From DASQFQ01 sp963730115 (GTDB lineage Bacteria > Actinomycetota > Thermoleophilia > Solirubrobacterales > Solirubrobacteraceae): 64,000 nt of DNA. Shown here piece by piece: positions 28,001 through 36,092 of the stretch. The DNA is taken from positions 1-64,000 of the forward strand of contig CAVSQM010000004.1 of assembly GCA_963730115.1 (NCBI GenBank), given 5' to 3'. Position 1 is the stretch's first letter, and each line of letters begins with the position of its first letter. The translations under genes were made by a program, and so were the position numbers. Below the pieces are notes generated by a model that was not told where the DNA came from, ran no database searches, and was given only the letters and a program-made list of their open reading frames with translations.

Positions 28001-28021
28001 CTTGATAGCCCGCGACTGAGA
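28001..28021 (+). promoter_or_regulatory. possible HspR/HAIR-like site upstream of hsp20
   Basis: CTTGATA-N7-ACTGAGA partly matches the HAIR element CTTGAGT-N7-ACTCAAG that HspR binds in actinobacteria. It lies 56 bp before the hsp20 start. The match is incomplete (about 9 of 14 arm positions), so it is only suggestive. Confidence 0.3.
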
Positions 28022-28076
28022 TCGTATCATTGGCATGCATTGTCACACGTCCAGTTCCGAGAAGGGAGGAACTTCG

Positions 28077-28571
28077 ATGACCATCGTCCGCTGGGAGCCG
28101 CTTCGCGAGTTGAACTCGCTACAGAACGAGATGAACCGCCTCTTCAACACCGCCTTCGACGCACCATCGGGAGCCTCCGGGCCGGCCATGCGGCGCTGGG
28201 TGCCGGCCATGGACCTGGTCGAGTCCGGCGAGCAGTTCGTCCTTCGCGCCGACCTGCCCGGCATGGCCGAGGAAGACATCGAGCTCGAGCTCGAGGACGG
28301 CACCTTGACCGTCTCCGGCGAGCGCAAGCTCGAGCACGAAGAGCGCCAGGAGGGGTTCCACCGCGTTGAGCGCTCCTTCGGCACGTTCTCGCGCTCACTG
28401 ACCCTGCCCAAGGGCGTCGACGCCGACGCAGTGTCTGCGAGCTTCGACCGCGGGGTGCTCGAAATCCGCATCCCGAAGCCCAAGGCGCGCAAGCCGCGCC
28501 GCATCTCGATCGCCAACGGTGGCCAGGAGGCCATCGAGGGCGAGACCCGCGAGGCCGCGCCGACCACCTGA
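28077..28571 (+). CDS. Hsp20/alpha-crystallin small heat-shock protein
   Basis: The 164-residue protein starts MTIVRWEPLRELNSLQNEMN with GGGAGGA six bases upstream. The alpha-crystallin domain spans about residues 40-140: WVPAMDLVESGEQFVLRADL, then LELEDGTLTVSGERK, FHRVERSFGTFSRSLTLP and the closing FDRGVLEIRIPK. It acts as an ATP-independent holdase for unfolding cytoplasmic proteins. The N-terminal arm resembles the Hsp18/HspX actinobacterial type. Further small stress-like genes follow on the same strand, about 400 bp away. Confidence 0.95.
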   Translation: MTIVRWEPLRELNSLQNEMNRLFNTAFDAPSGASGPAMRRWVPAMDLVESGEQFVLRADLPGMAEEDIELELEDGTLTVSGERKLEHEERQEGFHRVERSFGTFSRSLTLPKGVDADAVSASFDRGVLEIRIPKPKARKPRRISIANGGQEAIEGETREAAPTT

Positions 28572-28980
28572 GGCCCGGCGGCGAGGGGCGCGGTTCCAGC
28601 CGCGCCTCTCGACCGCTCGCGCGGGCTTCGGCAGCTAGGGCTACCGGAACGGACGAGGGGCGTGTCGCGCAGCCACCGATCGCGCCCGCCCGCAAGTGCG
28701 CCCGGCCTCGCCTGCCCGCAACGGGTCGAATCGCTGGAGAGCCGCCCGAGACAGGACGGCATTGGCCTCGCGGCTGTCGCACCCATATCGTGAAAACCGC
28801 GATTCGGCTTATCTGGACAGACCGCGCGAACCGCAGATGGCCTCGCCCCAATAGCTTCTCGTGCACGACCGCTGCACCGGCTGACGCTTGGGTATGCGTG
28901 CTTACCCGGCGACAGTGCCTGCCGTCTCGACCGGGTAGCTCGTGCTCGATGGCGACTGCGATCGAGGGGATGTGAGGAGC
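28572..28980. other. non-coding stretch after hsp20
   Basis: No gene, repeat core or strong hairpin was recognised. Confidence 0.35.
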
Positions 28981-29205
28981 ATGGCGGTGTGGGATCCGGG
29001 CGATCGCGGCGCCACGCGCGGCGGCACTGCGATGGAGCGGTATGTCCAGGAGCTGCTGCGCGACGCCGAGCGGATGCGGCGATCCTCGCTGCCGCGCGGC
29101 CGCTCCGACGCAGCGGGTGCTAGGGATCGGTCGCCCGTCAAGCCGCCGCCGCGTCCGTCGTCCGAAAGAACCCGAGCTGCCAAAACGGTCGCTACGAGAC
29201 CCTGA
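28981..29205 (+). CDS. small charged hypothetical protein
   Basis: A 74-residue frame, MAVWDPGDRGATRGGTAMER then YVQELLRDAERMRRSSLPRG, with a GAGG ribosome site just upstream. One amphipathic helix is likely at residues 18-35, followed by a Pro/Arg/Ser-rich tail. No family is recognised. Its position just ahead of two other small soluble proteins suggests a stress-related group, but expression is not proven. Confidence 0.4.
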   Translation: MAVWDPGDRGATRGGTAMERYVQELLRDAERMRRSSLPRGRSDAAGARDRSPVKPPPRPSSERTRAAKTVATRP

Positions 29206-29248
29206 GCGGCGGCGACTCGGTCGAGGATCCCTACTAGAAGGAGGGTGT

Positions 29249-29928
29249 ATGGCGACCAAGGATCACGGTCGGAGCATGAAGGACGACAGCAGAACGAGGG
29301 CCTGCGCAAGAAAGGCATGAGCCAGAAGCGGGCGGCGAAGATCGCGAAATTGCCTGACGCGTCAGAGAAGGGCGGCGAGGCGCTCGGTAGCGGCAAGCCC
29401 AACACCCATTCCGGCCGGGGCGGGACCAAGGTGCAGAAGGCCACCGGTCGCAAGGCCGGCAAAGGCGAACAGCAGCTGACCGGCGACGCCCACGTCGGGG
29501 CGGCCGGCGAGTTCTCACCGATCTCGCTGCAGCTACCCGGTGGAGCGGCGGCCCCAAGGGCCGCGCGGGCGGTCGTGCTCGCGGGCCTGCGCGGACACGT
29601 GAACTTTGACGTGGCCCGCGACGCCGCTCTCGTCGTCGGCGAGCTCGTGGCAAACAGCGTCGAGCATGCCGACGTCGGGCCGACGCAGCCCCTCAGCCTC
29701 GACTTGCGGATCCTCGCCGGCGACGTCTGGATCGCGGTGGGCGATCGAGGTTCACATCGCCTGCCGCGCATCACATCGCGCGAGCCCGAAGCCCCCGGTG
29801 GGCTCGGGCTCCGAGTGGTCGATCGGCTGGCCCGGTCGTGGGGGGTGGCCCGCAATGGCATCGGCCGCACAGTGGTCTGGTGCCGACTTGCCCTGGATCC
29901 GGCCGGAGGGCATGACGGCCGCTATTGA
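29249..29928 (+). CDS. small KDHG/'KDD' stress-type protein joined to a HATPase (anti-sigma/RsbW-like) domain; one frameshift
   Basis: The start MATKDHGRSMKDD is the opening of a small actinobacterial family (MxKDHGxxxKDDxQxExLxxKGMSxxxAAKIA, followed by a Gly/Lys-rich tail). After codon 13 one A seems to be missing (GACGAC-AGCAG) and the rest continues in the next frame. From about residue 85 the same frame becomes a histidine-kinase-like ATPase: N box GELVANSVEHA, G1-like AVGDRGSHRLP, G2 PGGLGLRVVDRLARSWGV. Such stand-alone domains are usually anti-sigma factor kinases. Whether the fusion is genuine or two genes merged by an indel cannot be told from sequence alone. Confidence 0.55.
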
Positions 29929-29961
29929 CCAACGGTCGACGTGGGCCAAGTGAGGAGGGCC

Positions 29962-30363
29962 GACGGTCGGACAATGGCCGAGCAGTTCTGCCGCTGGGAC
30001 CCCTAGCTGAAGCTGTTCGGGCTGCGCTTCTCAAACGTGATGGAGCCCGAGGACTACCGGGCCTTTCCCGGCTTCGACGCCGACGCAGGCCAGCGCAAGT
30101 GGAACCTCTGGGCCTACATCGACGGGCGCGACGGGGCTCTGGCGATCCGGAAGGCACTCGAGGCCGACCGGACCGGGGCCGAAGTCTTCATCATCGCAAC
30201 GCCGACACGGTGGTGAGCCAGCCGAACGCTGGCTCGCGGCCGAGGTGTTCCCGGATTTGGCGATCGCGGCCGAGGTCGGCCCGAACGAGACACTGCTCTC
30301 CATCGACACGGCACGCCAGCTCCTCGGCTACGAACCGCGACACAGCTGGCGCGACCAGCGCTG
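29962..30363 (+). pseudogene. NAD-dependent epimerase/dehydratase (extended SDR), 3' remnant
   Basis: The C-terminal half of a sugar-epimerase-like SDR is readable: MAEQFCRWDP, stop, LKLFGLRFSNVMEPEDY, then WNLWAYIDGRDGALAIRKAL, GAEVFIIA, and in another frame FPDLAIAAEVGPNETLLSID up to YEPRHSWRD. A TAG at 30004-30006 sits where relatives have Glu, a frameshift lies near 30200, and the Rossmann half is missing. It is clearly a dead fragment. Confidence 0.75.
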
Positions 30364-30560
30364 AAGGCCCCGGGGGTAGTCAGCCGCCCGGCCCGGGGCG
30401 TCCGGAGATCCGCTCAACCCGTCCAGTCGTGAACCGGCGAGGAGACGGTGTCGCGTGCCCCGCGCTCGCTTTGGCCCAGATCCGAGCGCCCCGGTGCCGG
30501 CCGCCACGCGCCCGCTGCGGACGACGAGCGGGGTGTCTATCGTTGAGCCGCTCTCGCTCC

Positions 30561-30584
30561 TGCTATTCGCGCCAAGCAGTACTC
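30561..30584 (-). repeat. dispersed palindromic repeat, copy 16 (minus orientation)
   Basis: On the minus strand the core reads GAGTACTGCTTGGCGCGA, then ATAGCA. Its right half (down to about 30515) is nearly identical to that of copy 2, while its left half (GGACGAGAACCAAACGCC) is different. Confidence 0.8.
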
Positions 30585-30716
30585 ACGAGCGTGACAGGCT
30601 CGGCGTTTGGTTCTCGTCCGCTTGCGAGCGTCTCGTCGGGCCGCAGCGAGACGTTCCGTTCTGTGCGGAGGCAGAACTCTGCTCATTCTCGCGCTGCTCG
30701 GTGAGAGGATCAGCGC

Positions 30717-30921
30717 GTGGCGCGTCTAGCTATGCTGCGGGGCGGCTTAGCGCTGCCATACGTTGAGCAGGGCGAGCCTGATGGCGTTCCGGTTGTGCTG
30801 CTCCCCGCCTGGGTTGACTCGCGCCGGTGCTTCGACCGGGTGACGGCCGCGTTGCCCGAGGCCGTCCATGCGTTCGCGTTCGATCAGCGCGGGCATGGCG
30901 TCGCCCCGAAGCCCGCCCATG
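30717..30921 (+). pseudogene. alpha/beta hydrolase, 5' fragment (copy C)
   Basis: This is the first ~68 codons of the hydrolase found intact at 49302-50096, starting with GTG (MARLAMLRGG). The upstream leader (GAACTCTGCTCATTCTCGCG) is also shared. Identity breaks after CCGAAGCCCGC at about 30921, before the catalytic serine. The sequence that follows is unrelated and ends the frame at 30965. Confidence 0.85.
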
Positions 30922-31348
30922 CGCGCGGATGCGCGATCCGCTGGTGGAGGAACTTGCACTCGTGACCGAGATCGGTCTCACGCTGACGTCTACATAACCG
31001 CGGCGATGCAGGGGCCGGACGGGTGGACCCGGTTAAGGGACATGGAGGTCGCCGCCCGGCCCCGTAAAACGCCCCAGGCCGGGTTAGCAGCAGGGCGTTC
31101 GGCCGACGTATTCCCGAACGATCGAACGCCGCATGCCTCACTAAGCGACCAAGGTCGGCAATCGGACCCGCGCAGATGGGATTGAGACGCGCTGGGTAGC
31201 CCGCGCCTGAACAGGGTTGTTTCCCAGGGCTGGCGACCCTTTTCGAAGGGCGGTGGAACGGGGATCTGACTCTGAGATTCTGTCGAAGCAGGCGACTCGG
31301 GCCGGTGGGTTTCGACTGGTCGCTGTCGATGCCGAGGGGGCTTTGCTG
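30922..31348. other. unassigned stretch after hydrolase fragment
   Basis: Nothing recognisable. A minus-strand patch (DLGHECKFLHQRIAHPRA) looks protein-like but has no start or family. The last 100 bp lead into the coiled-coil gene. Confidence 0.3.
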
Positions 31349-32248
31349 ATGTCGTTGTCGGAGCAGGCTAGGACGGGTGTGCGGGAGATGCCGTCCAACG
31401 CTGCGTGGCTTCTGTCCCGCGTCCTTAAGCCTGCGGGCACGGTCGGAACCGCAGCTGAGGACGTGACCGCGGGCGTCCGCGACCGGGGACGGAAAGCGAG
31501 AGCGGCTGTCGCCGACGCCATGCCGGTGGGCGGGGACTCGATCGAGATCCGGATGAAGCGGGCTCAGGATGCCGCGGAGCGTGCTCGGGAGGCCGAAGAA
31601 AGCGCGGTGGAGGCCGCGCAGGAGTCCAGGGATCGCGCCGAGCACGCTCGCGAGGTCAGCGAGCGCGGCCGCGTTCGCCTGAAGGAGGTCGACCGTGAGA
31701 CGGCTCGGCGCGTCAAGCAGCGTGTCGCCGAGGCGCAGAAGGCTGCGGACGAGTCGGTGAAGCAGGAGCGAGAGGCCGCCGAGGCGGATGCCGACGACGA
31801 GCGGCAGGAGGTCCAGGCGGAAGTCGACGAGGCCGTCGAGGACGCTCAGGGCGAGGCCGAGGCGGCCCAGGAACGGGCCGAGGAGCTCGTTGAGGATGCA
31901 GTGGATAAGCGGGCGGAGGCCAAGCGTCTGGCCGATGAGGCGGCGGAGGCCGCGCGCGCCGCCGCCGAGGAAGCGAACCGCCAAGCGCGACAGCTCGCCG
32001 ACGAGGCCGAACAGCAGGCGAGCGACGCCGAATCACGCGTCGAGGAGACCGAGCAGCTGCGCGAGCACGCCAAGACAGGTGCCAAACACACCGCGCGCGA
32101 GCTCCGGAACGGGGCGAACGGCGGGCTGGACTCCTACAGCAAGGCCGAGCTCGTCGAGCTGGCCGCCGGCATCGGCATCGAAGGGCGGACGAGCATGACC
32201 AAGAGCGAACTCCTCGACGCGATTGCCAAGGCGTCTCGGACGCGATGA
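31349..32248 (+). CDS. coiled-coil protein with C-terminal Rho-N/SAP-like domain
   Basis: A 299-residue protein starting MSLSEQARTGVREMPSNAAW. Residues ~70-250 are almost continuous Ala/Glu/Arg heptads, a long coiled coil. The last ~35 residues (YSKAELVELAAGIGIEGRTS, then MTKSELLDAIAKA) match the Rho termination factor N-terminal/SAP-like helix-extended-helix found at the end of many actinobacterial small proteins and able to bind nucleic acid. There is no signal peptide. It heads a three-gene operon with two small proteins. A scaffold or nucleoid/stress role is plausible but unproven. An earlier in-frame start (31217) lacks protein character. Confidence 0.7.
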   Translation: MSLSEQARTGVREMPSNAAWLLSRVLKPAGTVGTAAEDVTAGVRDRGRKARAAVADAMPVGGDSIEIRMKRAQDAAERAREAEESAVEAAQESRDRAEHAREVSERGRVRLKEVDRETARRVKQRVAEAQKAADESVKQEREAAEADADDERQEVQAEVDEAVEDAQGEAEAAQERAEELVEDAVDKRAEAKRLADEAAEAARAAAEEANRQARQLADEAEQQASDAESRVEETEQLREHAKTGAKHTARELRNGANGGLDSYSKAELVELAAGIGIEGRTSMTKSELLDAIAKASRTR

Positions 32249-32269
32249 ACGAAAGCGGAGGCGACCACG

Positions 32270-32554
32270 ATGAGATTTCTCAACCGAAAGAGCAAGCTCG
32301 AGCGGCTGCTCGAGACGGTGGGCGACTCGCTCGATCCCGCGAACGTGCTCAAGGGGGCCCTGTCTGACGGCCTCGGCTCCGGCACGCCGCTCAAGGATGG
32401 TCTGCCGACCAGTAAGAGCCTGAAGGCAGTGATGCCCCGCGGAAGGGCCTTGAAGGCGGGGCTGGTCGCCGGCGGCGTCGCCGGACTGACGGCGGGCAGC
32501 GCCGGCATCTCGTCCCTCCGGCGCCGCAGGGAGGGGGCGGCGGGCCATCAGTGA
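32270..32554 (+). CDS. small basic protein with C-terminal hydrophobic segment
   Basis: The 94-residue protein starts MRFLNRKSKLERLLETVGDS. Basic and helical at the front, it has a Gly/Ala-rich hydrophobic stretch near residues 63-82 (ALKAGLVAGGVAGLTAGSAG) and ends RRRREGAAGHQ. It may be a single-pass or peripheral membrane protein. No family is recognised. It lies 21 bp after the coiled-coil gene, and its TGA overlaps the GTG of the next gene, so the three are probably co-translated. Confidence 0.6.
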   Translation: MRFLNRKSKLERLLETVGDSLDPANVLKGALSDGLGSGTPLKDGLPTSKSLKAVMPRGRALKAGLVAGGVAGLTAGSAGISSLRRRREGAAGHQ

Positions 32555-32736
32555 AGCTCACCAAGCTGGCGCTCTTCGCCGCAGGGTACGTTCTCGGCGC
32601 CAAGGCGGGCCGTGAACGTTATGCACAGATCGTCCACGGGGCCGCGCAGGCGTCTGAGAAGCTCGAGGCGTTCAGCTCGCGGCACCCCCCGAGCGGCCAG
32701 GCCCGCGGCTCCGCTCGTCCTGACCGCGGTTCCTGA
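32551..32736 (+). CDS. YtxH-like small membrane-anchored protein
   Basis: The 61-residue protein begins MKLTKLALFAAGYVLGAKAG followed by RERYAQIVHGAAQASEKLE. This is the YtxH pattern: an N-terminal hydrophobic helix ending in GAKAGRERY, then an amphipathic helix. YtxH proteins are general-stress proteins of unknown activity. The GTG start overlaps the preceding stop (GTGA). It is the last gene of the operon. Confidence 0.65.
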   Translation: MKLTKLALFAAGYVLGAKAGRERYAQIVHGAAQASEKLEAFSSRHPPSGQARGSARPDRGS

Positions 32737-33776
32737 CCGCAACCGACGCGCATCTGACGGAGTCCTCATCGAGGCGTCGGTCCTGGCGCGCCTGCTGGGC
32801 CTCCGACTGCTGACACTCGACGCGACGGTCGTCCTCATGCCGGCCGAGGTGACAGCGCCGCAGTCGGCAGCCCATCGGCCTGCTGGGCGCGCGTCCGCGC
32901 GACCCCTGGCCGCCTTCCGGCCGGGCCCGGCGCGGCGAGCCGCGGCCTGGCCGGGGCCGTCCAGAACATCAATGACGGCAGAGCGATTCTCGCAGCGACC
33001 CGACGCAACTGCCCGTGACCGGCACCCCCGAAGCCCGGCCGCTGGTCACTCGGCCCAGGCGAAGCCGATCAGTCACTGACGAGCAATCCCCACCCGGCTG
33101 GCTTTGACGCGCTGATGCGCAATACGCTCGCCGCGACCACCGTCACCCGGCGACTCCAGCACGCACACGTGCTCGTCACTCACGGCACCGACTCCCCCGG
33201 CTCGCGCAGGCGACCGCGGCAAGGGTGATGCCCCTCGCCTGACCGTCGCATCGCAAGAGCGCCGCTTGCGCACTGGATGAAAGCGAGCAGCGACGCTCAG
33301 GGGCGAGACGTTCGTAGCCGCGCCCCCGCAAAGAGGCACACGCGACGCTCCGATGGGGATGCGGCGCTGTCGTTTCTCGCGAGAGGCAGGAGCGAGGGTG
33401 GTACCGCGCGACACACGTGCTCGTCGTCCGGAGCGAGCGTCGCCACTACCCCGGTGGAGACGACTGCATCCACGCGAACGCAAGAGTGCCCAAATCGTCG
33501 ACCAGCAGCACGCCGCGTATCGCGTTGTAGAGGCCTCCTGTCTCGTGGCGTCCCGGATCTGGTGCGCTGCACCGCGTGGTGCGGTGAGGTCAGGCGGGAG
33601 ATCGGCCTCGGCGGGTGACACAGCCGCAGGGGTGCGCTTAGCGATTGCGTACTTCCACCGCTCGGGATTCCACGGTTCCATATGTGCGCGTGGTGCCGGG
33701 AGTGGCGACAATGCATGGCGACCACCGCGCGACGGGGCCGGGCGCAAGCCCGGCCCCGGTCGCGGGTACGGCGCGG
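32737..33776. other. about 1 kb without an assignable gene
   Basis: It holds degenerate repeat copy 17 at 33366. Minus-strand patches at 33480-33690 (MEPWNPERWKYAIAKRTPAA, and in another frame YNAIRGVLLVDDLGTLAFAW) look like a broken protein gene, but no family could be named. The rest is featureless. Confidence 0.35.
33366..33388 (+). repeat. dispersed palindromic repeat, copy 17 (degenerate)
   Basis: The core is altered to GCTGTCGTTTCTCGCGAGAG then GCA, but the right half is good (GGAGCGAGGGTGG, then GTGCTCGTCGTCCGGAGCG to about 33435). Confidence 0.6.
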
Positions 33777-34322
33777 TCAGCCGAGCGGGATCTGAGACTG
33801 GATGGCCTCGGTGAACCGCGCGCGGAGCTGGCTCTGGTGCGCCGCGCTGCGCACGCGCAGGTCGCCGTACCTCGCCACGAGGAAGCGCCGGCCCTGGGGG
33901 TCGGAGCGGGTGGCGAACAGGTACGTCTGGCCGCGCTGCAGCCGCTGGTCGCCCTCGAGCAGGACCTGCTCGTCGTCGCGGCCCGGCAGCTGGCCGCCCT
34001 GCTGTACGACGATCACGGAGCTCGCCGCCGACCCCTTCAGGGTGTCGACGACCTGCACCGGGAAGTCGGTTTCGGGCAGCGGGTCCTTGTCGGTGGTCTT
34101 GCCGTCGCCGGTCACGCGGCCGACGAAGACGTTCTCGGCGAAGCCGGCCAGGCGCCGGTCGTCGGAGAAGTCGGTCGGCGCGACGAAGTCGACGCGGGTG
34201 ATCTTGGGCGGCTCGGCGCCGCCGGACGATCCGAGCTGGACGGCGCCCGCGGTGACGGCGCCGGCAGCGATCAGGGCCACGACGGCGCGACGGGCGGACA
34301 GCCGCACAGGGGTGGAATTCAT
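33777..34322 (-). CDS. exported protein of unknown function, partner of matrixin
   Basis: A 181-residue protein starting MNSTPVRLSARRAVVALIAA, with a twin-Arg-containing signal-like N-terminus. The mature domain contains AENVFVGRVTGDGKTTDKDP, VQVVDTLKGSAASSVIVVQQ and GQTYLFATRSDPQGRRFLVA, a small beta-rich fold resembling the 'FVGRV...V...LKG' proteins of actinobacteria with no known function. GGAG nine bases before ATG 34322 favours that start over the overlapping ATG 34331. It begins 13 bp after the matrixin stop, so the two are one operon. A substrate, inhibitor or helper of the protease is possible. Confidence 0.65.
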   Translation of the reverse strand: MNSTPVRLSARRAVVALIAAGAVTAGAVQLGSSGGAEPPKITRVDFVAPTDFSDDRRLAGFAENVFVGRVTGDGKTTDKDPLPETDFPVQVVDTLKGSAASSVIVVQQGGQLPGRDDEQVLLEGDQRLQRGQTYLFATRSDPQGRRFLVARYGDLRVRSAAHQSQLRARFTEAIQSQIPLG

Positions 34323-34335
34323 CTTGCTCATCTCC

Positions 34336-34845
34336 TTAGCCCCAGAGGACGTCGTAGCTGTATTGGTCGTGCGGCTGCACGAACTGGAACGCGTCGAGCG
34401 CCGAGGGCACGTACTGCTGCATGATCTCGCCGTCGAAGCTGTGCGCGAGGCCAAGGGCGTGGCCGACCTCGTGCATGGCGACCCAGCGGCGCTGGGTCGT
34501 CGTATACGAACTCATGTAGTGGCTGTTGAAAACGATGTCGTCGTCGCCGGACTCGTTGTAGTAGATCCCGGCCCAGTCGACCCACGACTTGTTCTGGTCG
34601 TAGAACTCGACGTCGTTGACGGTCAGGGCGCCGTCGAGCTGGATGTCGACGTCGCCCGAGTTGTTCCACTGATCGCGCGCCCAGCCGCGCGCGTCGTCGT
34701 AGATCGTGTTGTCCTGATAGTCGATCTTGTTGCTGACGACCGAGTCGTAGCCCAGCCAGTGGGCGCTCGCCGGGCCTGCGCCCAGCAGCGGGAAGGCCAT
34801 CGCGACCGCCGCTACAGCGACAAGCCGGCGAAGGTGGCTCCTCAT
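34336..34845 (-). CDS. secreted matrixin-type zinc metalloprotease
   Basis: The 169-residue protein has a signal peptide (VAVAAVAMAFPLLGAGPASA). The mature part is a compact metzincin: strand and helix (ARGWARDQWNNSG), a beta region (DIVFNSHYM), the zinc site HEVGHALGLAHS with three His and a general-base Glu, and a downstream methionine in GEIMQQYVPS that fits the Met-turn. No propeptide or extra domain is present, so this is a minimal MMP-like endopeptidase. GGAG lies five bases before ATG 34845. It is the first gene of a two-gene operon. Confidence 0.88.
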   Translation of the reverse strand: MRSHLRRLVAVAAVAMAFPLLGAGPASAHWLGYDSVVSNKIDYQDNTIYDDARGWARDQWNNSGDVDIQLDGALTVNDVEFYDQNKSWVDWAGIYYNESGDDDIVFNSHYMSSYTTTQRRWVAMHEVGHALGLAHSFDGEIMQQYVPSALDAFQFVQPHDQYSYDVLWG

Positions 34846-35125
34846 GGTGTCTCCTTTGGTTGCGTGGCTTCCACCCGCGCGTCCAGTCCGCGGTCCGGGC
34901 TCACAGGTGGCGTGCAACCCACTGTCCCTACATAGGAGGGCGGGAACCACGGGGAAAATCCCGGGGAAGACACCCCCTGGGTGTGATCAAGGGGTCAGGC
35001 TCGGCGCACCGCGGCCAGGGCCGACGCCAGCCCGATCATGGGGTCGCGAGGAGCTTTGGAGTTCCCCCGGTTTCGTGGACATGTGACGGGTGGGCCATCT
35101 GGCCTGCTGGAGAGGATGTCTGTCG

Positions 35126-35450
35126 ATGCCAAAGACGCCGCCGTATTCGAAGGAGTTCCGCGCTGAGGCGGTCCGCTTGCTCAGGTCGAGCGGACGGCCG
35201 ATCCCGCAGCTGGCGCGTGAGCTGGGCTGCTCGGAGCAGTCGTTGCGCAACTGGTCGCGCCAGGTCGATGTCGACGAGGGTGACGCGGAGGGCCTGACCT
35301 CGGATGAGCGCGAGGAGTTGCGTCGGCTGCGGCGCGAGAACCTGATCCTCGCTGAGGAGCGCGACATCCTGAAAAAGCGGCGGCCTTCTTCGCGTTGGAG
35401 CCTTTCCCGATCGCGTTCGCCGAGACGTGCTCGCCGAGACTTACGCTGAG
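35126..35450 (+). mobile_element. IS3-family OrfA remnant (orfB missing)
   Basis: MPKTPPYSKEFRAEAVRLLR, then RELGCSEQSLRNWSRQVDVD and LRRLRRENLILAEERDILKK, is an IS3/IS51-type OrfA with helix-turn-helix and leucine zipper. At the usual end (LKKAAAFFA) one A is missing, shifting the frame. No orfB (DDE transposase) follows. The stretch upstream (35055-35085, GTTCCCCCGGTTTCGTGGAC) resembles an IS3 inverted-repeat end. This is a decayed fragment that cannot transpose itself. Confidence 0.75.
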
Positions 35451-35517
35451 GCTTGGGGTGTACTGATCCACCACCGGCTGAACGGCGCAAGCCCTATTCA
35501 TACGGGACCGCGGGGCC

Positions 35518-35545
35518 TGGCGCAGAGGCGAGGGATTCGAACCGT
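35518..35545 (-). other. tRNA 3'-end-like sequence
   Basis: On the minus strand GGTTCGAATCCC is followed by TCGCCTCTGCGCCA, like the T-loop and acceptor end of a tRNA. A sequence complementary to the acceptor (GGCGCAG) occurs 120 nt upstream, but the T-stem does not pair and the distance is too long for a tRNA. It could be a tRNA-derived attachment-site scar next to the IS fragment. Confidence 0.3.
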
Positions 35546-35754
35546 GGGTGGACCGAGAAGGCCCACAACGGCTTTGATTGTCAATACCGGGCGGTTCTAG
35601 GCGCCAGCCGCGGCTCACGGCCGCTACTGCGCCAGAGCGAGCGCCTCGGCGGCAGCGCTGTCCACTGTCAGAATGGACGACGAGCGAGCGTCTCCGCTCG
35701 GGTGCCCGAGACGCCTGCTTGGGCGCGACGAAGAACCGAGCAAGCCGCGCCAGG

Positions 35755-35778
35755 GCGTGCTGCTTTGCGCGAGAAGCG
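35755..35778 (+). repeat. dispersed palindromic repeat, copy 18
   Basis: The core reads GCGTGCTGCTTTGCGCGA, then GAAGCG. The left half (35678-35754, containing CTCGGGTGCCCGAG) is the one seen at copies 2 and 27. The right half differs. Confidence 0.8.
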
Positions 35779-36040
35779 AGAGCGGCCTAGGAAGAGCCGA
35801 GCGTGCTGGAGGTGCCTCAACGCAAGAGCGGGCCATGACACGACCCGGGCAATGGCGAAGTGGCGATGTCGATCCGGCGAGGTCTTGACGAATCGCGGTC
35901 CAGCGGACCGCTTTCGCCTTCGCCTGCGCGGGGTAGCCGGCCACGCGCCGGCGCCGCGCTGCCGCAGTGGCTCCACAACGGAATTCAGGTGGGGCCGCGA
36001 TGCTCCACCCGCCTCCGACACTGCAGTGCGGCGGCGGCGT

Positions 36041-36064
36041 GAGTGTCGCTCTGCGCGAAACGTA
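36041..36064 (+). repeat. dispersed palindromic repeat, copy 19
   Basis: The core reads GAGTGTCGCTCTGCGCGA, then AACGTA, a weaker match. Only about 260 bp separate it from copy 18 and no gene lies between them, like an emptied module. Confidence 0.65.
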
Positions 36065-36092
36065 GGAGCGCCTCCTTGCCTCAGACGGTCGT

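Noticed and set aside
28144..29259. Minus-strand frame opposite hsp20 and the HATPase gene
   Set aside because: Overlaps two well-supported plus-strand genes and has shadow composition.
35518..35640. An intact tRNA gene
   Set aside because: Only the 3' end looks right. The T-stem does not pair, the anticodon arm is not formed, and 123 nt is too long.
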